DNA from: Bacteroidales bacterium
GTDB taxonomy: Bacteria; Bacteroidota; Bacteroidia; Bacteroidales; VadinHA17
Length of the DNA stretch: 41,414 bases
Assembly: GCA_025454815.1 (NCBI GenBank)
Contig: JALONR010000032.1
Span: 1 to 41,414 of the forward strand
Direction of reading: 5' to 3'
Both the position numbers and the translations under genes were made by a program. How positions within the stretch are numbered: the first letter of the stretch is position 1; each line of letters begins with the position of its first letter. The notes below the pieces were generated by a model. The model worked only from the letters and a program-made list of their open reading frames with translations. It did no database searches and had not been told where the DNA came from. Below are positions 30,721 to 39,303 of the stretch, one piece after another.

Positions 30721-32970
30721 TCACAATCTGAAGGTATATGTGTATTTCACCAGCACCGTTCTGCCTGATGAAACCGGAAGGCGTGGTGATTCGCGTTCAA
30801 TGTCAGTATTGAGTCCTTCATCCCATACCAGGTACAGATCGTTTCCTTCCCGGGGATTGTATCTGAAACGGAGGTTTGAGACCACTTTGCTGACGGAAGT
30901 ATTGTATTGCACAAACCCTATCACGGAGGTTTTTGTAGTGAATGTCCATAATCCCTTGAAGCCTGCAATGTGATTGACAAAGCCGGCGTCACGTTCCGGG
31001 AACCTGACGAAATCAAAATTATAGGTCAGTCCGATATCGATATCCGAACCTATATTAAGTGTTGGGGCAGCATAAAATGAGATTTTTGCTCCGTTATAGA
31101 ACTTGCCTGCCTCTGCTGTCAGCGTTGCGGACAACGAATGTGAGTATGCAGTATTATATATTGCACTGAGGTACGCAAACGAATATTTTCCGGAAGGCAC
31201 TGTTGCCTGATCATTTCCCAGTGTCAGCGGTTCCTGTAAATCCTCCTCAAACCAGTTAATGGCAAATTCTCCGGAGTTTCCCCTTGTTCCTTCGTAGTAC
31301 CATTTCAAAACTCCGCTTACGGTCTCGCGGAGACCGGTGACAGTATTCCAGAAAGTATATGCTGTCAGCATTAATTTATGATACCTCAGAATAGCATCTT
31401 CGCCCGGTAACCAGCCGTACTGGGTAATCATCCGCCATCCCTGGTAATTATCCTTTGCCTCAAACCCCAGGCCTGGGTTAAACCGGTCTCCTGACCATGT
31501 ATAGGAGAGGTCATAGGCAACCCCCTTTTGTTTGCGGCGCACCCAGTTTATCAGCAGCCGTGACGGCGACAGGTCAAATACCCTGTTTATAGAATCATTT
31601 TCGAATGTCTGTGCCCATCTGAGTGTAAGGTAGTCGTCGCCTGTTACCCTGAACTGCCCGTCGAGGCCGTATGACAGGTTATATGTTCCGCCGGCACCGA
31701 GACGGCTGGTTACCATAGATCCGAGGTATGAGTTTTTATTCAGAATATTTCTCTTTACCCTTAACACTCCCAGGTTTTCACCGGATTTGTCTTCTGAGGC
31801 AGCAGTCTGCATATCCAGAAAGCCAATGTCCCAGTTCTTTATTCTCCCGGTAAGTCTTGCACCTCCATATATTCTGACTGGCATCCCTTCAGCGAGGCCT
31901 ATCCGGCGGCTGTAAAACAGATTGTTCCCGCCAAGGAAAGAAAAATCAAAAACATCTGATTTTTCCAGGAAAAAGACCCGTTTCTCGGGAAAGAAAAGGG
32001 AGTATCTCGTAAGGTTGATTTTCTGGTCATCGGCTTCTACCTGTGCAAAATCCGTATTTATGGTCAAATCGAGCGTCAGGTTGTTCGTTAAACTGCACTT
32101 AATGTCGGCCCCCGCATCGTACCTGGCTTTGGGGTGCATTTCATAACCTGTTCCACTGTCGTTGAGATCGTATGTCTGGCTTACTCCGCCGGTAACATAA
32201 GGCGTCAGATAAAACATTTTCTCCGGCCTGATGCCCTCAAGTACAACCGGATAGGTTTGGGAGGCTTTCATATAGGCAAAAGGTATTTCCGGTGATATGG
32301 CCGGGAATGATACAAATTCTCCGCTTGCCGGGATGTATCTTAATACTGAAAGTCCCATCAATGTAATGTTATTTTCCGTCTGGAACCGGAGGCTTGAGAA
32401 TGGAATCCTGATCTCAGCTGACCATCCGTGGTCATTTATTTTCGTTTCGGTATCCCAGAATGTATTCCAGCTGAAGTTGTAATCATTCTCAGGTTCAGCC
32501 ATGTCATTCTTTGTTGTTCCCTCTGTCTTTACCCCGTTGGGATTGGTCCAGAACATTACGGTGTTCTCCCTGTCAAAGTATGTATCAAGGAATAAACCCA
32601 GCCAGTCAGTGGTGGGCATTGAATAGTCTCTTTTCTTACCCACGGCGCGCATGTCAGTCCTGTCTTTATACCACAGGTAAGCACCCAGGTAAATGCACTC
32701 ATCATCACAGGCTATTTTCAGGCTGCTTTTTTCTGAAGGCTCAGCCCCGAATACAGGCACATATACAAGAAGAGGAAGTTCATCTACGGCTTTCCATGCA
32801 TCCTCATCAGGCACTCCGTCGAATATCAGTCCCTCTTGTAAACGGGGTATGACAAGTTTTTCCTGTGCTGACAATGGGGCAGCTGACAGCAGTATGCATA
32901 ACGGAATCAACCCTCTGGCCGGAAGCAGGAGTCTGAGGATTATATGGTTTTGTGTCCTCCTATTGTTCAT
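30721..32970 (-). CDS. DUF5916 outer-membrane protein with CBM9-like N-terminal domain
   Basis: The 749-residue product has a signal peptide (to about LSAQ, 36). A CBM9-like beta-sandwich (about 40-210, DGVPDEDAWKAVDELP, SAEIRIPFSSLRF) precedes a long beta-strand-rich domain (about 235-749). The segment LTINTDFAQVEADDQKINL, followed by RYSLFFPEKRVFFLE, is the hallmark of DUF5916 proteins. The alternating strands and end VLVKYTYTFRL suggest an outer-membrane barrel. The function of the family is not established; carbohydrate or peptide handling is often guessed. A sigma-70-looking TTGACA-17-TAAATT pair lies upstream, which may be chance in this phylum. Confidence 0.88.
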   Translation of the reverse strand: MNNRRTQNHIILRLLLPARGLIPLCILLSAAPLSAQEKLVIPRLQEGLIFDGVPDEDAWKAVDELPLLVYVPVFGAEPSEKSSLKIACDDECIYLGAYLWYKDRTDMRAVGKKRDYSMPTTDWLGLFLDTYFDRENTVMFWTNPNGVKTEGTTKNDMAEPENDYNFSWNTFWDTETKINDHGWSAEIRIPFSSLRFQTENNITLMGLSVLRYIPASGEFVSFPAISPEIPFAYMKASQTYPVVLEGIRPEKMFYLTPYVTGGVSQTYDLNDSGTGYEMHPKARYDAGADIKCSLTNNLTLDLTINTDFAQVEADDQKINLTRYSLFFPEKRVFFLEKSDVFDFSFLGGNNLFYSRRIGLAEGMPVRIYGGARLTGRIKNWDIGFLDMQTAASEDKSGENLGVLRVKRNILNKNSYLGSMVTSRLGAGGTYNLSYGLDGQFRVTGDDYLTLRWAQTFENDSINRVFDLSPSRLLINWVRRKQKGVAYDLSYTWSGDRFNPGLGFEAKDNYQGWRMITQYGWLPGEDAILRYHKLMLTAYTFWNTVTGLRETVSGVLKWYYEGTRGNSGEFAINWFEEDLQEPLTLGNDQATVPSGKYSFAYLSAIYNTAYSHSLSATLTAEAGKFYNGAKISFYAAPTLNIGSDIDIGLTYNFDFVRFPERDAGFVNHIAGFKGLWTFTTKTSVIGFVQYNTSVSKVVSNLRFRYNPREGNDLYLVWDEGLNTDIERESPRLPVSSGRTVLVKYTYTFRL

Positions 32971-33092
32971 CAGAAGGCTTGATACCAGTGTTTTATAATG
33001 TAAATTTATGCTATACAGCAGGCGATGTCAATTTTATTATCAGGTCTGGCTTTTAAACCTTTTTGGTATTTTTATAAGCAAAATTGAGTGAC

Positions 33093-33788
33093 ATGCGCAA
33101 GAAGCTTGTTGTACTCACCGGTGCCGGCATGAGCGCTGAGAGCGGGATCAGAACATTCCGTGACAGCGGAGGGTTATGGGAACAATACAAGGTTGAGGAG
33201 GTGGCCTCCATAGAGGGCTGGTACCGCAACCCTGACCTTGTACAGCGGTTCTACAATGAGAGACGCAGGCAGCTTGAGGCAGCAGAGCCCAACGCCGGCC
33301 ACAGGGGACTTGTAGATCTCGGGAATGCATTTGATATATCAATTATTACACAGAACGTTGATAACCTCCATGAGCGTGCCGGAAGCAAAAGGGTCCTGCA
33401 TCTTCACGGCCTTCTGACCCAGGCCCGCAGCAGCAAGGATCCGGGACTGTTAATTGACATAGGTTACCGGGAAATCTTACAGGGTGAAAAAGCCCCTGAC
33501 GGAAGTCCTATGAGACCAAACATAGTCTGGTTCGGCGAAGCTGTTCCCGCGATGGAGGAAGCCGCTGACATTGCATCTAAGGCAGATATCTTCGTGGTTG
33601 CAGGAACCTCTCTCAATGTTTATCCCGCTGCAGGACTTATACACTATGTTCCGGCCACAACGCCGGTTTTCCTGATTGACCCGAAACCTGTCACCGTCTA
33701 CACAAACCACAAGGTAGACTACATTGCTGAAGGGGCCGGCAAGGGGGTAGCCATCCTGGCGGAAAAACTGAAGTGTCTTGCCTCCTGA
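33093..33788 (+). CDS. cobB: NAD-dependent protein deacylase (sirtuin, class III-like) lacking zinc cysteines
   Basis: It removes acyl groups from lysine using NAD. The 231-residue product has GAGMSAESGIRTFRD (10-24), QNVDNLHERAG (87-97) and catalytic His105 (HLHG). Tyr54 and Arg57 in FYNERRRQ are the pair that selects negatively charged acyl groups such as succinyl in SIRT5 and E. coli CobB. Between residues 106 and 160, where sirtuins carry four zinc-binding cysteines, there is no cysteine at all. The ATG at 33093 is preferred to the TTG at 33084. It ends exactly where the convergent small ORF ends. Desuccinylase activity is an inference from the Tyr/Arg pair. Confidence 0.9.
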   Translation: MRKKLVVLTGAGMSAESGIRTFRDSGGLWEQYKVEEVASIEGWYRNPDLVQRFYNERRRQLEAAEPNAGHRGLVDLGNAFDISIITQNVDNLHERAGSKRVLHLHGLLTQARSSKDPGLLIDIGYREILQGEKAPDGSPMRPNIVWFGEAVPAMEEAADIASKADIFVVAGTSLNVYPAAGLIHYVPATTPVFLIDPKPVTVYTNHKVDYIAEGAGKGVAILAEKLKCLAS

Positions 33789-33947
33789 TCAGGAGTGGCC
33801 GCCTACCACTATTCTCATTATTCTCAGGTTAAGCACGAAGAACATGATTACCTGTTTCAGAATGCTGCGACGCCAGTATTTCGTCGCTTTAGTCGGTATA
33901 GGCGGGTATGACTCGTCATAATAACCGCGGACAATATTCTTTGCCAT
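33789..33947 (-). CDS. Small ORF of 52 residues downstream of the SQR-type gene
   Basis: I do not recognise this gene. The frame runs from the ATG at 33947 to the TGA at 33789-33791, 24 bp after the SQR-type flavoprotein gene, with no gap to the convergent sirtuin stop. It encodes a polar N-terminus (MAKNIVRGYYDESYPPIP), a basic patch (KYWRR), then a hydrophobic or amphipathic helix (about 29-48, LKQVIMFFVLNLRIMRIVV). That pattern suits a small membrane-associated partner. Its close spacing behind the SQR-type gene suggests co-translation. Codon use looks normal for the region. It may be a subunit or anchor of the flavoprotein, but this is inference. Confidence 0.6.
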   Translation of the reverse strand: MAKNIVRGYYDESYPPIPTKATKYWRRSILKQVIMFFVLNLRIMRIVVGGHS

Positions 33948-33971
33948 TTCTCTTGTTTTTGTTTTCAGAAA

Positions 33972-35429
33972 TCATTCAGGCAGGAGCCACCAGAAGGGGT
34001 ATCCTTTTGCCTTATGAAGGAAGAGGTAATGCAGAAGGAGTTTAATCCAGTGTCCGGCAAGCCCTATCTCTCCCACGGTATAGCTCAGGTCCCGTCCCCA
34101 CTGCGGATACTTTTCCCAGTCGGGCACTATGGGGAAAACCGTCATGGTTGCTGCCTGCCCGCGGGTGAGCCCATACCCTGCTGAGACTATGCAAGCCGCA
34201 CCCATCCTGCCCATGGATGCCTTATGCCTTAATTCAGTACGCCCGTTGATGATCATGTCAGCCAGGTTGAGGGCTATTATCTTTCCGGTAACCCCTGAAG
34301 GCATACCTGTACGTGGCGGAGCCGGTGTAATGGACAGGCCAGAGGGGCTCTTCATGGGTTTTGAGATAGGATGTGGCGGGGCGAAGGCTATCCCGGAGGC
34401 GAAATGGTTTGGGTAAGCAGGGTTACGATAGATTTCCGGCCAGTCTTCAGTTCCCCACTCCTCAAACGGTTTGCCCGAATAATCAGCATCAACCTTCATG
34501 AATCCGCTGGGCGCAAAGAGGGTGCTGCTTATATCCTCGCCACTCCTGTTATATGCTTTCATTCCAACCCCGGAAAAGGCAGGTATCAGCATTGCAAAGT
34601 CAAACCGCTGTGTCAGTTGGCTACCTTCAAGGGTTTCATAATGTACGAGCCCTTTCTCAACCTTCGTGACACCGGCCCGCTTGATCCACCTGATACCGTA
34701 TTCTGCCAGGACTGATTCTGAAAACACTTTGGTGGGAGTCACATAACCGCCTCTTTTGATGAAAGCTCCACCCATGCCAAAGTCGCCAAGTTCGTATTCA
34801 TTTGTCAACCAGACCATTTCTGCCCTGTCGAGGAGATTCATTCTTTTTATTTCCCAGGCCACGTTAAGTGCATATTCAAAGGCAGCACCCTGGCATGTAG
34901 CTCCCGGGTGACCAGTACCGAAGAGCAGGGTGAGCCTTTCGCCCTTCTTCATTCTCTCGAAGCACTCCTTTAGCGCTTCCCATGTTTCAGCTGCATGGTC
35001 ATAAGTGCAAACTGACCATGTGAAACGCCCCGGCCCGAGCCCTTCGGTTGCTTCAAAATTTAGCTTCGGACCGGTGGCATTGACAAGATAATCATAGTCA
35101 ATATTCACCTTTTGCCCCTTACGTTCAGGGTCAGTATATTCAACGGTCACGAAAGACTTCTCACCGTTACTGCCTCCCTCAGGATGAAGTTCGAGCGCCT
35201 TTGCCTGCACAAACTGAATGCCCCACCGTTTATAAAGAGGGGGGAGTTTAAACCTTACCTGGTCAACCCTCATTTTTCCTATTCCGACCCAGATATTTGA
35301 GGGTACCCAATGGTAATATTCAGAGGGGCTGACTACAACCACCTCATGCTTCTTCGGGAGCTTCCTGCGCAGATGTGCTGCTGCGGTATGGCCTGAAATG
35401 CCTGCACCGAGAACTACAATTTTTGACAT
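33972..35429 (-). CDS. sqr: Sulfide:quinone oxidoreductase-type FAD protein
   Basis: SQR oxidises sulfide to polysulfide and passes electrons to quinone at the membrane. The 485-residue product has the FAD-binding start KIVVLGAGISGHTAAAHL, NATGPKLN in the middle, and cysteines C141 (SVCTYDHA), C179 (TCQGAAFEYAL) and C413 (GAACIVSAGYG), which fit the three SQR catalytic cysteines. The C-terminal helical part (about 445-485, HWIKLLLHYLFLH) would attach to the membrane. The ATG at 35429 is chosen because a -7 promoter box at 35460-35467 would lie around the longer start at 35462. Flavocytochrome-like or type II NADH dehydrogenases are alternatives, but the cysteines favour SQR. A 52-residue ORF follows. 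Confidence 0.82.
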   Translation of the reverse strand: MSKIVVLGAGISGHTAAAHLRRKLPKKHEVVVVSPSEYYHWVPSNIWVGIGKMRVDQVRFKLPPLYKRWGIQFVQAKALELHPEGGSNGEKSFVTVEYTDPERKGQKVNIDYDYLVNATGPKLNFEATEGLGPGRFTWSVCTYDHAAETWEALKECFERMKKGERLTLLFGTGHPGATCQGAAFEYALNVAWEIKRMNLLDRAEMVWLTNEYELGDFGMGGAFIKRGGYVTPTKVFSESVLAEYGIRWIKRAGVTKVEKGLVHYETLEGSQLTQRFDFAMLIPAFSGVGMKAYNRSGEDISSTLFAPSGFMKVDADYSGKPFEEWGTEDWPEIYRNPAYPNHFASGIAFAPPHPISKPMKSPSGLSITPAPPRTGMPSGVTGKIIALNLADMIINGRTELRHKASMGRMGAACIVSAGYGLTRGQAATMTVFPIVPDWEKYPQWGRDLSYTVGEIGLAGHWIKLLLHYLFLHKAKGYPFWWLLPE

Positions 35430-35459
35430 GTATTGCCTGTTACCGTTTAAGTCTTCAGT

Positions 35460-35467
35460 CAAATCTA
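35460..35467 (-). promoter_or_regulatory. Candidate -7 promoter element of the SQR-type gene
   Basis: TAGATTTG on the minus strand matches TAnnTTTG exactly. It places the transcript start near 35453 and so decides for the ATG at 35429. The -33 element is poor (TTCA). Confidence 0.4.
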
Positions 35468-35689
35468 ATTAAAAAGTAAGATGTTTTGAAATTGATCCGA
35501 TAACTTTTTTTAACTATTCACCAGTCAATTACACTGCAGGGGTCCTTTCGTTTTTAGCCCATTATTCATAGATTGGGGCCATTAAATTTCCCGTCGGATG
35601 ATATTTGCACGGGGCAGTTGCCCCAAATGAAACTGATACACCTTTTATTTGCAAGTTGCATCCGGTCAATAAAATAAAGAATAAAGCGA

Positions 35690-37243
35690 ATGAAAAGAGT
35701 AATCCTTCCCTTAATGCTGGTTCTGCTGGCAACGGGCATTGAGGCTCAGCAAAGCAAGGTTGCTGACCGAATCATTGAGCTGGGTCAGACAGATAACCGT
35801 ACGATGCATCATCTTGATGTTGTTTCCAACCGGTTCGGCGGCAGGCTCGTCGGATCCAATGCCTATGATAATGCAGCCGAATGGTGCGCTTCACAGTTCC
35901 GGAGCTGGGGGATGGAGGTGATAATGGATGAAGCCGGAACAGTACCCGTAGGATTCAACCGGGGTCCCTGGTTTGGCCGCATGCTCTCTGACAACGGTAT
36001 GATTCTTCACTTTGCCACCCCCTCATACACTGCAGGGACTAAGGGTGTTCAGCGGGGTCATGTCCTGCTCGAGCCGAAGAGCAAGGAGGAGTTTGACAGG
36101 ATGAAAGGCGCTCTTAAGGGAGCCTGGGTGCTCATCGGAGGAAAAAATGAAGGCTGGCCGGTTGACTGGTCACCGAAGGCTGACAGTGCCAGGGCCGCAG
36201 TAATAGCCTACAATGACTCTGTAGCCCGCATAAACAGGGAGATCATGCGTGAGAATATGATGAACAGGGCCAATCCGCCGAAAGAGTTCCATAAGCTTAA
36301 GGAAGAGCCGGCTCTTTTCTACCGCGAGATGCGCGAGGCAGGCATCCTGGGAGTCATACAGTCATCTGAAGTACCCATAAGGGCTCTTTATGACAGGAAG
36401 AATCTCGACAGGATGACCTTTGACAACCTCCCCACCGTATGTGACATTAAACTTGATGAGGACCAGTATGAGATAATTGCCGAGATGGCAAGGGAAAGAC
36501 AGTATTTCCTTCTTGAGTTTGACATCCGGAATCATTTCAGGCCCGGTCCGGTTAAATATTACAGCGTAATTGGCGTGATCAAGGGGAAGAAATACCCGAA
36601 TGAATATGTCATGATGGGAGGGCATCTCGATGCCTTTGATGTAGCCACCGGAGGTGTTGATGACGGCTCGGGCCTCAGTCCGACCATGGAGGCTGCCCGT
36701 CTGATCATGGCAGCCGGAGGCAAGCCTGACCGTACCATCCTGGCTTGCCTGTGGGCGGGTGAGGAATTCGGGCTCCTGGGATCAAAGCACTGGGTTGAGA
36801 CCAACAAGGAGAAGCTTCCGAAGATTTCGAATTATTTCAACCGTGACGGCGGACCCACACCCACGATGGGGATAACCGTACCAGAAGCGATGTATGAAGA
36901 TTTTGAGAAGATATGCAAGCCGCTCAACAGTATCAATCCTGAACTTCCGTTCACACTTAAGAAGCGGACCGAGGCTCCGCGTCCTCGTCCGGCAACGGCA
37001 GGAGGGTCTGACCATGCCTATTTTGCAATTAATGGTGTTCCCACTCTCAGGTTTGATGAGCCTGACGTGAAGGGGTACAACTTTAACTACGGTGAGATCT
37101 GGCACACGGAACGCGACACCTATGACAAGAGCATTGCTGAATACCAGGAGCATACATCTGTTGTCACCGCTGTTATTGTCTATGGTCTTGCCAATCTTGA
37201 TCATCTGCTTTCAAGAGAGGGACTCTACGCAGAGGAAAAATAA
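35690..37243 (+). CDS. Secreted M28 family zinc aminopeptidase
   Basis: This exported di-zinc peptidase probably releases N-terminal amino acids from peptides. The 517-residue product has a signal peptide (to about IEAQ, 19). An inserted PA-like domain (about 110-290) precedes the M28 catalytic domain with all ligands: H312 (GGHLDAFD), D324 (GGVDDGSG), catalytic E358 with ligand E359 (AGEEFGLLGS), D386 (NRDGG) and H472 (IWHTERD). It precedes the M6-type peptidase gene by 23 bp in the same direction, so the two likely form an operon for extracellular or periplasmic protein breakdown. A perfect palindrome (35611-35624) lies upstream. Confidence 0.93.
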   Translation: MKRVILPLMLVLLATGIEAQQSKVADRIIELGQTDNRTMHHLDVVSNRFGGRLVGSNAYDNAAEWCASQFRSWGMEVIMDEAGTVPVGFNRGPWFGRMLSDNGMILHFATPSYTAGTKGVQRGHVLLEPKSKEEFDRMKGALKGAWVLIGGKNEGWPVDWSPKADSARAAVIAYNDSVARINREIMRENMMNRANPPKEFHKLKEEPALFYREMREAGILGVIQSSEVPIRALYDRKNLDRMTFDNLPTVCDIKLDEDQYEIIAEMARERQYFLLEFDIRNHFRPGPVKYYSVIGVIKGKKYPNEYVMMGGHLDAFDVATGGVDDGSGLSPTMEAARLIMAAGGKPDRTILACLWAGEEFGLLGSKHWVETNKEKLPKISNYFNRDGGPTPTMGITVPEAMYEDFEKICKPLNSINPELPFTLKKRTEAPRPRPATAGGSDHAYFAINGVPTLRFDEPDVKGYNFNYGEIWHTERDTYDKSIAEYQEHTSVVTAVIVYGLANLDHLLSREGLYAEEK

Positions 37244-37266
37244 GCGTTGGAAATGAATTCGGGGGG

Positions 37267-39210
37267 ATGAAAAAACTGGGATTTGCGATTGCCGGGATGG
37301 TCCTGGTGGCTGTTGTGCTTGTTGCATACAGCCAGTCGGGTAAAGGGAAGAAGTTGATATTTGAGCCGATTGATCCGCAGGTGGTGCAGGACCAGGATGA
37401 AATGACCTGGGCCGATTATAAGCCGATACCCGGCAGGAACTGGGCTGATCCGGACCTGAAGCCTGACCGTGGGTTCCGTATGGCTCTGGTGGCTGTTGAC
37501 TTCTCAGATCAGCCGTTCGTGATGACTCTTCCGAAAGGATCAGATCCCTTCGGCAATCCGCAGATTGACCCGGTCAGCCGGGAAGAGATACCGCAGTTCT
37601 ATGCTGACTTCTGGCTTAAGCCTTCTTCGGTCAATCATGGTCAGACCATCAACGGCTACTGGATGGAACAGTCAAGGGGTAAATTCGGTATAACACAGCT
37701 CGAAGCCTTTGGTCCTTACAGAATGCCGCGGCCATTATGGGCTTACGGACTGAATGAACACCGGCAGAATCAGTCGACTCCTGACGGAAGCACGGCGAAA
37801 TACCGTATGGAGAGTGACATCGATTCACTCTGGCGGGCTGACAGGGGGGATATCAAGGGTGACTATGACGCCATTCTGAGGGTATATGCCGGTTATGACG
37901 AGACTGGGGTGTGGCAGGAATTCGGGGAGATGAAATTTAACAACCGGGATGAAATTACTCCTGAATGGGGCAATCCCAATCCCGAAATGCCACGGTGGGT
38001 CCCTACACGATATGTTGAGTGGACCTCGTGGAAGGCTGGCCAGATGATGTGGGGACTCTCCTCCATAAGGCAGGGAGAGAATTCCGGCACCATCACTCAT
38101 GAACTGGGTCATTTTGCCTTCCGTATCGGTGACAATAACAATAATCCCTATGTTCAGCCCTACCGCCGTGCCGGTTCCGGGACATGGGACATGATGGACC
38201 GGGGTTCTTTCAACGGCCCGGGCGGCCCTCACATGAGGTGGGTGGTTCCGCCGGTGGCTGGTGCCAGCATGCCGGCCGGCCTGATGGTCCGTAACAGGCT
38301 GATAAATGAGTTCATAAAGGAGAGTGATCTTATTACCGTAAGCAGGGAGGGGCTTTCGTCCTCTGCTCCTGTGGTTGCCCGTATCACTGCACGTGCTGTT
38401 GAACCTCTTCCCGGAGAGTATGCCGGAATGATTGTACGGCTCGACGGTGCTGAGCCCCACGACCGTACCCCGTTCGCCGATCCGGCGACAGACCCGCTCT
38501 CACCGGGTACACCCAGGTTCAATTACTATTCGCTGGAAGTGGTACAGCGTATCGGATATGATTCCTTCTGTCCTGACAACGGTGTCCTTCTGGCTCTGAA
38601 CACCGACGGTGAAGGAAGAAACGGCGGCCCCAACCAGTTCAACTGTTTCAACTGGGTCATCGATGCTCACCCTGAAGACATAAATATGGTCGATTATACC
38701 AAACCCGACGGTGAGAAGGTAATGCGTACCGTGGCCGACTACCGGCAGTTGAATGATGCCCTCTTTCATGCAGGGCTCAATTCCGGATCTGAGTTTGAGT
38801 ATGTTGACATTCACAACCGGCTTCATTTCTATGTAATTGACGTTAACATGAATGAAGAAGGCATACTCTCTTATACCCTGGGAGTCAGGTCACTCGATTC
38901 AGACACTGTAAGGAAGGCCGCCACGGTTTCGGCCCCAAAATCAGCAGTGAAGACAGGTAAGGAGGGTATAGTAAAATTTATGGTTTCGGGTGATGACATC
39001 TGCAGACTGAAGGTTGATGTGAAGGGTACAGGATGGGAGGCACATCTCCGGAATGAAATAGTTGCCCCTGATGACGGAGAGGATGTGAGGGTGGCCGTTT
39101 ATGTCAGGTCACAGCCCGGATGCAGCCCTGCCGCTGATATCACCCTCACTGCTGTTTCTGAAAGCAACGGCAACTTCAGGTCAAGCGCAACCAGGAAGGT
39201 GAAACTGTAA
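37267..39210 (+). CDS. Exported M6-like zinc metalloprotease
   Basis: The 647-residue product has an N-terminal signal or anchor helix (MKKLGFAIAGMVLVAVVLVAY). The N-terminal block FRMALVAVDFSDQPFV and the GQTINGYWMEQSRGKFGI stretch match the opening of M6 (immune inhibitor A-like) proteases. The zinc site is HELGH (278-282), with an Asp at 289 as possible third ligand. The C-terminal region (about 560-647) is beta-rich, like an Ig-type domain. It follows the M28 aminopeptidase by 23 bp, an endo/exo pair that would digest secreted or environmental protein together. Family M6 is the best match; the exact sub-family is not certain. Confidence 0.82.
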   Translation: MKKLGFAIAGMVLVAVVLVAYSQSGKGKKLIFEPIDPQVVQDQDEMTWADYKPIPGRNWADPDLKPDRGFRMALVAVDFSDQPFVMTLPKGSDPFGNPQIDPVSREEIPQFYADFWLKPSSVNHGQTINGYWMEQSRGKFGITQLEAFGPYRMPRPLWAYGLNEHRQNQSTPDGSTAKYRMESDIDSLWRADRGDIKGDYDAILRVYAGYDETGVWQEFGEMKFNNRDEITPEWGNPNPEMPRWVPTRYVEWTSWKAGQMMWGLSSIRQGENSGTITHELGHFAFRIGDNNNNPYVQPYRRAGSGTWDMMDRGSFNGPGGPHMRWVVPPVAGASMPAGLMVRNRLINEFIKESDLITVSREGLSSSAPVVARITARAVEPLPGEYAGMIVRLDGAEPHDRTPFADPATDPLSPGTPRFNYYSLEVVQRIGYDSFCPDNGVLLALNTDGEGRNGGPNQFNCFNWVIDAHPEDINMVDYTKPDGEKVMRTVADYRQLNDALFHAGLNSGSEFEYVDIHNRLHFYVIDVNMNEEGILSYTLGVRSLDSDTVRKAATVSAPKSAVKTGKEGIVKFMVSGDDICRLKVDVKGTGWEAHLRNEIVAPDDGEDVRVAVYVRSQPGCSPAADITLTAVSESNGNFRSSATRKVKL

Positions 39211-39252
39211 AGTTCAGTCTGAACATATTCTGAAAAAAATAAACAAAACAGG

Positions 39253-39283
39253 TTTGCTATCAGGCTTTGTTAAGGTATCTTTG
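39253..39283 (+). promoter_or_regulatory. Full-consensus promoter for the epimerase-SDR operon
   Basis: TTTG (39253-39256), a 19 bp spacer and TATCTTTG (39276-39283) match both elements and the spacing exactly. The leader would be about 14 nt before the ATG at 39304. Confidence 0.75.
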
Positions 39284-39303
39284 ATACAGGAACTTGGTTT
39301 GCA

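Noticed and set aside
33037-33070. Plus-strand promoter for the sirtuin (TATTTTTA near 33067)
   Set aside because: One mismatch in the -7 box, no -33 partner, and very close to the start codon.
35611-35624. Perfect palindrome GGGGCAGTTGCCCC before the M28 peptidase gene
   Set aside because: A single 6-2-6 site without T-run or second copy. It could be an operator, but nothing links it to a regulator.
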